NCBI GenBank assembly: GCA_023399035.1 | Contig: JAEWQX010000228.1 | Location: 1 to 14,474, forward strand | Length of the DNA: 14,474 nucleotides | Source of the DNA: Bacillota bacterium | Lineage (GTDB): Bacteria > Bacillota > Clostridia > Clostridiales > Clostridiaceae | Direction: 5' to 3' | Shown: positions 8,401-13,439 of the stretch, one piece after another | How the letters are laid out: every line of letters starts with the position of its first letter | Position numbering within the stretch: the stretch's first letter is position 1 | Position numbers and translations under genes: made by a program | The notes under the pieces: model-generated | Databases searched by the model: none | Seen by the model: only the letters and a program-made list of their open reading frames with translations | Told to the model about the DNA's origin: nothing

Positions 8401-8927
8401 GAAGTTCTGAATCCATCGAAGAAGTTCATAAATGGCATTCTGCACTTTAATGCTGTAAGGTGAGCAACGGGTGCTAAATCCATAACTTCTTGAACTGAAC
8501 CTTCAGCAAGCATTGCATATCCAGTTGCACGTGCTGACATAACGTCTTGGTGATCTCCAAAGATATTTAATGATGATGTAGCAAGTGCTCTTGCAGCTAC
8601 ATGAATAACTCCTGGAAGTCTTTCTCCTGCAATCTTGTACATATTTGGCATCATTAAAAGTAATCCTTGTGATGCAGTATAAGTTGTAGTAAGAACTCCA
8701 GCTTGAAGTGATCCATGAACAGCTCCTGCAGCTCCAGCTTCTGATTGCATTTCTACAACCTTAACTGGGTGTCCAAATATATTTTTTGTTCCTTTTGCAA
8801 CCCATTCATCAACATGTTCTGCCATTGGTGATGATGGTGTTATAGGATAAATTGCAGCTACTTCTGTAAAAGCATATGATATATAAGCGGCAGCTGTATT
8901 ACCGTCCATAGTTTTCATTTTTCTCAT
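5409..8927 (-). CDS. nifJ: Pyruvate:ferredoxin (flavodoxin) oxidoreductase, single-chain
   Basis: PFOR oxidises pyruvate plus CoA to acetyl-CoA and CO2, passing two electrons to ferredoxin; in clostridia this feeds hydrogenase and acid/solvent formation. The start is ATG 8927 (MRKMKTMDG), giving 1172 aa, with GAGGT 7 nt upstream; an upstream TTG at 9002 extends the frame but lies within the promoter. N-terminal pyruvate/TPP domain: YPITPSSPMAEH (27-38), Glu63 in QSEAG, Arg113. A ferredoxin-like domain binds two [4Fe-4S] clusters (Cys692/695/698 with Cys759; Cys749/752/755 with Cys702). The third, proximal cluster uses Cys815, Cys818, Cys843 and Cys1074. The C-terminal TPP domain has GDGWAYDIGYGGLDHV (965-980) and DTEIYSNTGGQSS, with Asn999. 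All domains and ligands are intact. A strong promoter and steady use of common codons suggest high expression. The gene is monocistronic. Confidence 0.97.
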   Translation of the reverse strand: MRKMKTMDGNTAAAYISYAFTEVAAIYPITPSSPMAEHVDEWVAKGTKNIFGHPVKVVEMQSEAGAAGAVHGSLQAGVLTTTYTASQGLLLMMPNMYKIAGERLPGVIHVAARALATSSLNIFGDHQDVMSARATGYAMLAEGSVQEVMDLAPVAHLTALKCRMPFMNFFDGFRTSHEIQKIEVLEYDELAKLVDRDALENFRNNALNPNHPVTRGTAQNPDIYFQTREAVNKFYDDIPAVVEEYMSEITKLTGREYHCFDYYGAEDADRIIIAMGSVTDVIEETVDYLNANGQKTGLVKVRLYRPFSIERLLKVIPSSVKKIAVLDRTKEPGSIGEPLYLDVLRSYAGKANAPQIIGGRFGLGSKDPTPSHIAGVFANLEKEEPKNGFTIGIVDDVTNTSLDVVEIDAAKPGTTACKFWGLGSDGTVGANKNAIKIIGDHTDMYAQGYFHYDSKKSGGITVSHLRFGKEQIKSPYLIDKADFVACHNQAYVYKYNVLAGLKKNGKFLLNTIWSPEEVDAKLPAEMKRYIAENEIEFYTLNAVKIAQEIGLGGRINMIMQSAFFKIADIIPLEDAVKYLKDAVVKSYGKKGEKVVSMNHDAIDTGINSIIKIEVPASWKDAVDAQEEKTPEKEVPAFIKDIVVPMNRQEGDSIPVSTFLREGMDDGTFMHGTSAYEKRGIAVNVPEWDSSKCIQCNQCAFVCPHAAIRPFLLNAEEAENAPESVKLVPARALKTEEPLQYSIGVTPLDCTGCGNCAQVCPAPGKALIMKPQNTQEDQIEAWDYTIEKVKNKNPMNKNTVKGSQFEQPLLEYSGACAGCGETPYAKLVTQLFGDRMMIANATGCSSIWGASAPASSYTKNQEGHGPAWANSLFEDNAEFGLGMQFGVEAIRDRIEANAKKAIEAGVSEDAKAVLEDWIEHKNSGEATRQRAERVMEVLENENNEFAKAILEDKDFLMKRSQWIFGGDGWAYDIGYGGLDHVLASGENVNVLVFDTEIYSNTGGQSSKSTPTAAIAKFAASGKKTKKKDLGMMAMSYGYVYVAQIAMGADKNQALKAIAEAEAYDGPSLIIAYAPCISHGIKVGMANTQAVEKSVVDCGYWNLYRYNPALKGTKNPFTLDSKEPKASFRDFLMSEVRYASLAKAFPEQAEELFAKTEADAMERYATYKRLASQE

Positions 8928-8973
8928 CGCGTCTACCTCATTTTCTTTTGTATATTTCTTATTATACGATCTT

Positions 8974-9002
8974 ATTATAAGGTCTGTATTGTAAAGTAAC
9001 AA
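8974..9002 (-). promoter_or_regulatory. Sigma-A-type promoter of nifJ
   Basis: On the minus strand TTGTTA (8997-9002) and a perfect TATAAT (8974-8979) are 17 bp apart. The predicted start near 8967 gives a 40-nt leader ending in GAGGT 7 nt before ATG 8927. Directly upstream of the -35 is a pure A/T block that could act as an UP element. The -35 is also part of a TTGT-N6-ACAA inverted repeat (8989-9002). Confidence 0.7.
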
Positions 9003-9028
9003 TTAAATAATAATTATTATTATTTAAT
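9002..9028. repeat. Perfect A/T palindrome abutting the nifJ -35 box
   Basis: ATTAAATAATAA (9002-9013) and TTATTATTTAAT (9017-9028) form a 12-bp perfect inverted repeat around a 3-nt centre. It contains no G or C, so a transcriptional terminator is unlikely. It occupies about -36 to -62 of the predicted nifJ promoter, where an UP element or an operator would be. Confidence 0.6.
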
Positions 9029-9395
9029 CACCTATTCTATATTATATATTCTTTTTCGACATTTGAAAAGTACTATTTGAAAATTTTATGATACTATTTT
9101 AAATATTACTATTATAAGTATAAGATTATTATAAAATCAATATTTCTGTTATAGAACTACAACTCATTTTAAGTCGTATATTGTTGTCAGTATATTATTT
9201 AATTTTTTAATCATATGAATGATTTTTATCTACAAATAGTAAAGTATAAAACTATAATAATGAGATAAAAATATTTATAGGATATAAGCAATAAATTTAT
9301 ATTTATAATAAAGAATAATAAAATATAGATAATTCTTTTATACTGTATAAATAAAAAATGATTATCATATGAAAAAAATAAAACGTGGTGATAAA
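9029..9395. other. AT-rich spacer between divergent nifJ and cls
   Basis: There is no coding frame of note on either strand. Several TATAAT-like strings occur on the + strand (for example 9253-9258), but none has a convincing -35 at 16-18 bp, so the cls promoter cannot be fixed. No riboswitch or RNA gene was recognised. Confidence 0.5.
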
Positions 9396-10955
9396 ATGAA
9401 GATCTACTTTATACTTACATCAATACTACTTCTGCTGGATATTTTATGTGCAGTTTCTATTATTTTTATAGAAAAGCGTGATTCAACTACAACGTGGGCA
9501 TGGCTTCTCGTTCTTGTTATTTTCCCATTCTTAGGTTTCATATTATATATATGTTTTGGCCAGAACATATCAAAGGAAAAGATTTTTTCAAAGAAGGCCA
9601 AAATTGATAAGAGTAAGTTAAAGCATATAATAGATAAATTTAATAATAACTCACGATCATCAAACAAAGCACATGATTATATTGATTTGATAAAGATGAA
9701 TTATAATACGAGCGGAAGTATTTATACTGACAACAATCATGTAAGGACATATACAAATGGAGAAGATAAATTCAGAGATTTATATGAAGATATAAAAACT
9801 GCTTCATCATTCATAAATATCCAGTATTATATCTTCAGATGTGATGATTTAGGAACTGAACTTTTAAATCTCCTTGGAAAAAAAGTTTCAGAAGGAGTTG
9901 AGGTAAGACTTTTGGCTGATGGAATGGGTTCAAGTTCCCTAAAGAAAAAAGATATAAAATATATAAGGAGCCTTGGCATTAAATTTGCATTTTTCTTTCC
10001 AAGCATATTAAACTACATAAATCTTCGCCTAAATTACAGAAACCATCGTAAGATAGTTGTAATTGACGGAAGGATTGGATATGTAGGCGGATTCAATGTT
10101 GGAAATGAGTATGTAAACAAAGGAAAGCAGTTTGATTTCTGGCGTGATACACATTTGCGCATCAGTGGAGATGCAGTTCTTGAGCTTTTAAAGCGTTTCA
10201 CTCTTGACTGGGAATATGCTGCAAAGGAATCCATAGATGAAAAACAGTATGTTGTTGCAAAACTAATGCCTTCTAATGATGAAATCTATGTGTTGAGCGA
10301 CTTATTTTGTAATGATTCAAATTCAATAACAACAAAAAATAATTCTCATATGTCTGATAATAATACTGAAGAAAAATCTTTTGAGAAGAAAATAAAGACC
10401 TTTGACAATGTAGGAATGCAGATAATTTCAAGCGGTCCAGACAACCTTGAGGAATATATAAGGAATGCATATTTGAAAATAATAAACAATGCACGAAAAA
10501 ATATATATATTCAGACTCCATACCTTGTACCAGATGAACCTATGATTATGGCGTTAAAGCTTGCTGCTTCTTCTGGTGTTGATGTAAGGATAATGGTTCC
10601 AGATGAAGCTGATCACTTTTTTATGGCATATGCATTAAATGCTTCAATAGATACTCTCATTAAAAGCGGCGTAAAATTCTATAGATATAAAAAGGGATTC
10701 ATCCATGCAAAAACAATATGTGCTGACAGTTTAGTGTGCAGCATAGGTACAGCAAACCTCGATATACGAAGCTTCAAGCTTAACTTTGAAATAAATGCTA
10801 TTATATATGATAATGAAATGGCTGAATATAATGAAGATATATTTATCAAAGATATGAAAGACTGCAGGTTTTTATCCATTGAAGAACATAATAAAAGGGG
10901 AATAAAAACAAGAATACTGGAATCACTATTGAGACTTATTTTCCCATTATTGTAA
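9396..10955 (+). CDS. cls: Cardiolipin synthase (phospholipase D superfamily)
   Basis: Cardiolipin synthase condenses two phosphatidylglycerols into cardiolipin and glycerol at the membrane. I take ATG 9396 (519 aa): GTGGTGAT ends 3 nt before it, in ideal register for ribosome pairing, whereas the frame's earlier ATG at 9369 (528 aa) has no ribosome site. Two membrane helices come first (about residues 2-25 and 32-55), with the FPFLGFILYICFG signature of the PLDc_N domain. Two HKD motifs follow: HRKIVVIDGRIGYVGG (His217, Lys219, Asp224) and HAKTICADSLVCSIGTANLD (His437, Lys439, Asp444). Between the two PLD domains, residues about 291-336 are an Asn/Ser-rich polar insert (around SNSITTKNNSHMSDNN) that looks like a flexible linker and makes the protein longer than the usual 480 or so residues. 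The gene is monocistronic, divergent from nifJ, with its own terminator. Confidence 0.93.
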   Translation: MKIYFILTSILLLLDILCAVSIIFIEKRDSTTTWAWLLVLVIFPFLGFILYICFGQNISKEKIFSKKAKIDKSKLKHIIDKFNNNSRSSNKAHDYIDLIKMNYNTSGSIYTDNNHVRTYTNGEDKFRDLYEDIKTASSFINIQYYIFRCDDLGTELLNLLGKKVSEGVEVRLLADGMGSSSLKKKDIKYIRSLGIKFAFFFPSILNYINLRLNYRNHRKIVVIDGRIGYVGGFNVGNEYVNKGKQFDFWRDTHLRISGDAVLELLKRFTLDWEYAAKESIDEKQYVVAKLMPSNDEIYVLSDLFCNDSNSITTKNNSHMSDNNTEEKSFEKKIKTFDNVGMQIISSGPDNLEEYIRNAYLKIINNARKNIYIQTPYLVPDEPMIMALKLAASSGVDVRIMVPDEADHFFMAYALNASIDTLIKSGVKFYRYKKGFIHAKTICADSLVCSIGTANLDIRSFKLNFEINAIIYDNEMAEYNEDIFIKDMKDCRFLSIEEHNKRGIKTRILESLLRLIFPLL

Positions 10956-10961
10956 CTGGTG

Positions 10962-11000
10962 GTGAAGAAGGATTAATTTAATTAATCCTTCTTCACTTTC
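10962..11000 (+). terminator. Intrinsic terminator of cls
   Basis: GTGAAGAAGGATTAA (10962-10976) pairs perfectly over 15 bp with TTAATCCTTCTTCAC (10982-10996) around a 5-nt loop, followed by TTTCTTTC. It begins 6 bp after the cls stop codon. Confidence 0.88.
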
Positions 11001-11248
11001 TTTCATCATAACACCTTACTTAAGAAGTAAAATGTAAGAAGTAAAGAGTAAGAGTTAAGGAAAAAACAACAAAGCTGTTTTAATAATCATCATTTAAGAA
11101 AGCCTGTAGCTTTCATCCCAAACTATTACTCATTCATTTTTAATTATCACCTAAAATTATGGTTTATCTATTTTCTTACTATTTATGTTTTTGGATTTTA
11201 TGTCTACATTTAGAATTATTTTTTATTATATAAATATTTTTTCGCATA
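11001..11248. other. Spacer between convergent cls and the DeoR-family gene
   Basis: Apart from the heptamer repeat, the only structure is a short hairpin, GAAAGC (11098-11103) with GCTTTC (11109-11114). It is 135 bp past the regulator's stop codon and has a poor T tract, so it is at best a weak terminator. The remainder is AT-rich and shows no gene. Confidence 0.4.
11021..11062 (+). repeat. Six-copy degenerate heptamer repeat, TAARRRK-like
   Basis: Six head-to-tail 7-bp units all start with TAA: TAAGAAG (11021), TAAAATG (11028), TAAGAAG (11035), TAAAGAG (11042), TAAGAGT (11049) and TAAGGAA (11056). The first and third are identical. The strand is purine-rich and lies just behind the cls terminator, outside any gene. 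Confidence 0.75.
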
Positions 11249-11965
11249 TTATTCTATTTTGTTTTGAGTAATAATTCCTGCTATTTCATCAATAGATGCA
11301 AACTTATAAAATTCATCATAATTGTACTTTTCATCTTCCATTACGAGATAGCTTTTGTTGGAGCACTCTATTATTGTCTTTTTTGTGTTTCCGTCTTCAA
11401 TATTTATAGTGCTCACATACCCACTTTCTTTATTTATCCCGCACACTCCTATAAAGGACTTGTCATAAGTGAATTGTTTTATATATCTGTCTGCTGCTGC
11501 ACCTACAACTGCGCCTACTTCCACATTGAACTGTCCTCCTACAGTTATGACTCTTGTAGCAATGCATTTTTTAAGCTCCAGTACGATTTCAATCATATTT
11601 GTAACAACTGTAATCTTCATGCATCGCTTTTTTATTTCCTTGGATATTTCAAGGTTAATTGTTGATGTATCGAGAAAGATTATGTCTCCCTCTTCAATCA
11701 ATTGTAGTGCATTTTCTACAATTTTTTTCTTGATTTCAATATTTATATTTTTCCTTTCATCAACCGTCTTTATATCGCTATGATTCCTATTTACAATTGC
11801 CCCTCCATAAACTCTTTTCAATTCATTTCTATTTTCAAGCTCCCTTAAGTCTTTTCTTATGCAGTCTTCGCTGACACCAAATTGTACTGAAAGATCCTTT
11901 ACTGTTACCCTTCCATTTAAATTTACCTGTTCAATAATTTTTGTATATCTCTCCTGAAGAAACAT
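11249..11965 (-). CDS. DeoR/GlpR-family transcriptional regulator
   Basis: This is a 238-aa cytosolic repressor-type regulator. Residues 1-57 are the DeoR winged helix: a helix (FLQERYTKIIEQV), then the helix-turn-helix in TVKDLSVQFGVSEDCIRKDL (21-40), and the signature RVYGGAI (51-57). Residues about 70-235 are the DeoR C-terminal effector domain, related to ribose-5-phosphate isomerase, with IIFLDTSTINLEI, VVTNMIEIVLEL, VGG at 142-144 and DKSFIGVCGIN. These domains usually sense a phosphorylated sugar or sugar derivative; which one is not visible here. The end of the sensor domain (MEDEKYNYDEF) departs from the common D.SKFG pattern. ATG 11965 has AGAGGTG upstream. The gene is transcribed away from a Cof-type HAD phosphatase and may control it and itself. 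Confidence 0.9.
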   Translation of the reverse strand: MFLQERYTKIIEQVNLNGRVTVKDLSVQFGVSEDCIRKDLRELENRNELKRVYGGAIVNRNHSDIKTVDERKNINIEIKKKIVENALQLIEEGDIIFLDTSTINLEISKEIKKRCMKITVVTNMIEIVLELKKCIATRVITVGGQFNVEVGAVVGAAADRYIKQFTYDKSFIGVCGINKESGYVSTINIEDGNTKKTIIECSNKSYLVMEDEKYNYDEFYKFASIDEIAGIITQNKIE

Positions 11966-12043
11966 GTAACACCTCTTTAATCACATTTATTTTAATTATT
12001 TAATCTTTTCTTATTTGTTATTGTTTGATATTATTATTTCTTG

Positions 12044-12072
12044 ATTTTACTCCTAATTTTTAATATAATCAA
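12044..12072 (-). promoter_or_regulatory. Candidate promoter of the DeoR-family gene
   Basis: On the minus strand TTGATT (12067-12072) and TAAAAT (12044-12049) are 17 bp apart, matching 4/6 and 5/6 of consensus. The -35 overlaps the left arm of the inverted repeat at 12068-12086, so a regulator bound there could block this promoter. Confidence 0.5.
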
Positions 12073-12086
12073 TAGTAAAGATTGAT
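12068..12086. repeat. Inverted repeat joining divergent -35 boxes, possible operator
   Basis: ATCAAT (12068-12073) and ATTGAT (12081-12086) are separated by 7 bp. The left arm lies within the -35 of the DeoR-family gene on the minus strand and the right arm within a + strand TTGATG. The symmetry may be an operator or simply two facing -35 boxes. Confidence 0.4.
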
Positions 12087-12109
12087 GAATTATAAAATAG
12101 GGTTATAAG
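12082..12109 (+). promoter_or_regulatory. Candidate promoter of the HAD phosphatase gene
   Basis: TTGATG (12082-12087) and TATAAG (12104-12109) are 16 bp apart. Another perfect TATAAT at 12149-12154 has no good -35. A 15-bp palindrome, ATAAACTAAGTTTAT (12110-12124), lies between the two -10 candidates and is a second possible operator. Confidence 0.4.
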
Positions 12110-12196
12110 ATAAACTAAGTTTATTATGACTTAAAACTTAATCAATACTATAATAATCTTAATCTTGTTACAAATAATTATGCGGGGTGTGACAAC

Positions 12197-13003
12197 ATGA
12201 TTAAATTAATAGCCACAGATATGGATGGTACTCTTCTTGATGAAAACAGCAGACTTCCAGAAGGATTCTTTGAAATGCTTGATAAATTAAAAGAAAAAGA
12301 CGTTAAATTCGTTGCTGCAAGCGGAAGACCTTATGCTACTTTATATGAAAACTTCAAGCCAAAAAGTGACTATCTTGATTATATATGCGACAACGGGTCT
12401 TATGTTGTGTTAAATGATAAGGAACCTGTTATAAACGGATTAAAAAAAGAAGTTGTTCATGCAGTAATAAAAGCATGTGAAGATATAGAAAATATTGTAG
12501 TTATACTATGCGGAGTTAATGGTGCATATCATATGCCATGTCCACAAAAATTCCTTGATGAAATTGATAAATATTATATACAGAAACACTTAGTTGATGA
12601 CTTATACTCTGTTGATGATAATATTTTCAAAATTGCAGTATGTGACTTAAACAATTCAGCAGAAAATTCATACAAAATCTTAGAGCCTCTCTTTGGTAAA
12701 GAAAATAAGGTTGTAGTTTCTGGAGCTTTATGGGTTGATGTTAATGGAAAAAATGTAAACAAAGGTGAAGCCCTTAGAGAAATTCAGGAAGCATATGATA
12801 TTTCATATGATGAAACAATGGTTTTCGGTGATTTCTATAACGATATAGAAATGCTCAAGGAAGCTCGTTACAGCTTTGTCATGGAAAATGCCAATGAAGA
12901 TATGAAGCAATATGGAAACTTCATTGCTAAAAGCAACAAAGAAGCCGGAGTTATACAGGCTATAAATGAATATGTATTAAATGAAGAAACAGCTGTGGTA
13001 TAA
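12197..13003 (+). CDS. Cof-type HAD-superfamily phosphatase
   Basis: This is a 268-aa soluble HAD hydrolase of the Cof/YidA (IIB cap) group, enzymes that remove phosphate from sugar phosphates, flavin mononucleotide or similar small molecules. Motif I is ATDMDGTLLDE with nucleophile Asp8 and acid/base Asp10. Motif II is Ser42 in VAASGRPYATL. Motif III is Lys189 in NVNKGEAL, and motif IV is VFGDFYNDIEML with metal-binding Asp212 and Asp216. The C2-type cap lies at about 85-185. The sequence after motif IV (SFVMENANEDMK) matches the usual YAVAMGNA..E.K segment. ATG 12197 has GGGGTG ending 8 nt upstream. It is divergent from a DeoR-type regulator, an arrangement that fits control by a sugar phosphate, but the real substrate cannot be read from sequence. 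Confidence 0.92.
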   Translation: MIKLIATDMDGTLLDENSRLPEGFFEMLDKLKEKDVKFVAASGRPYATLYENFKPKSDYLDYICDNGSYVVLNDKEPVINGLKKEVVHAVIKACEDIENIVVILCGVNGAYHMPCPQKFLDEIDKYYIQKHLVDDLYSVDDNIFKIAVCDLNNSAENSYKILEPLFGKENKVVVSGALWVDVNGKNVNKGEALREIQEAYDISYDETMVFGDFYNDIEMLKEARYSFVMENANEDMKQYGNFIAKSNKEAGVIQAINEYVLNEETAVV

Positions 13004-13021
13004 TTCATAGCTGTTTCTTTT
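12984..13021 (+). terminator. Terminator of the HAD phosphatase gene, overlapping its coding end
   Basis: AAGAAACAGCT (12984-12994) pairs perfectly with AGCTGTTTCTT (13009-13019), with a 14-nt loop and a short T run. The left arm encodes part of the EETAVV C-terminus, and the stop codon (13001-13003) is in the loop. Confidence 0.8.
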
Positions 13022-13119
13022 AAAATTTTTAAAAATATTATTCATTATTTACATAATGTTCTCATATATATAAACATAACTAAAATAGATTTTAATTCTG
13101 CTCATCTGGAGGTATATAT

Positions 13120-13401
13120 ATGAAATATATTTATGTTAATTATAAATCAAACATGAGAAAATCAATTATTAAGGATAATGATGAAATACAATATGACTAC
13201 AGTGAGCTTCCTAACATAAAGCACATTGAAAGTTCTTATAAAAATAGTAAAAGTTATGATAATTCATGTGATGGACATACTTCCTGCAAAGTTATAAACA
13301 TTAATTCATATATTGATAATAAGAAAAATGCTACTGATGAAGAAATCACTCAATTTTTCTTTGACAGTATCCATAAAAATTATATAAAAAACAGAATATA
13401 A
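13120..13401 (+). CDS. Small hypothetical protein, 93 aa
   Basis: I do not recognise this protein. It is 93 residues long, polar, and rich in Asn, Lys, Ser, Tyr and Ile, with no membrane helix or signal peptide. It has two cysteines, in CDGHTSC (50-56), next to a Ser/Asn/Tyr-rich and probably disordered middle (about 38-60). The ends look more ordered: MKYIYVNYKSN at the start and a predicted helix, DEEITQFFFDSIHKNYIK, at the end (about 73-90). The case for a real gene is a strong ribosome site, TGGAGGT (13107-13113), 6 nt before the ATG. It is followed by the convergent wall-hydrolase gene with only 38 bp between stops. A weak TTTACA/TATAAA pair upstream (13048-13074) has only a 15-bp spacer. 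Confidence 0.65.
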   Translation: MKYIYVNYKSNMRKSIIKDNDEIQYDYSELPNIKHIESSYKNSKSYDNSCDGHTSCKVININSYIDNKKNATDEEITQFFFDSIHKNYIKNRI

Positions 13402-13439
13402 ATATTTCCATACAAAAAAGTGCTGCTTAAACAAGCTTA

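Noticed and set aside
8989..9002. TTGT-N6-ACAA as a Rex redox-repressor site at nifJ.
   Set aside because: The usual Rex motif is TTGTTAA-N4-TTAACAA, with 10 bp between the TTGT and ACAA arms; here there are only 6, so it is kept only as an unnamed repeat.
11264..11783. Two long + strand frames (133 and 104 codons) opposite the DeoR-family gene.
   Set aside because: Both are shadows of the minus-strand gene. The regulator has a clear domain signature and ribosome site, while the + frames are Phe/Cys/Ile-rich noise.
4985..12105. An 11-bp string, AAATAGGGTTA, occurs in two spacers (4985-4995 and 12095-12105).
   Set aside because: In DNA this AT-rich, many 11-bp matches are expected by chance over 14 kb, and the flanks do not align well.
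13414..13436. A possible terminator for the wall hydrolase (GCTT-AAAC-AAGC next to six A's on the + strand).
   Set aside because: The stem is only 4 bp and mispaired beyond that, too weak to call.
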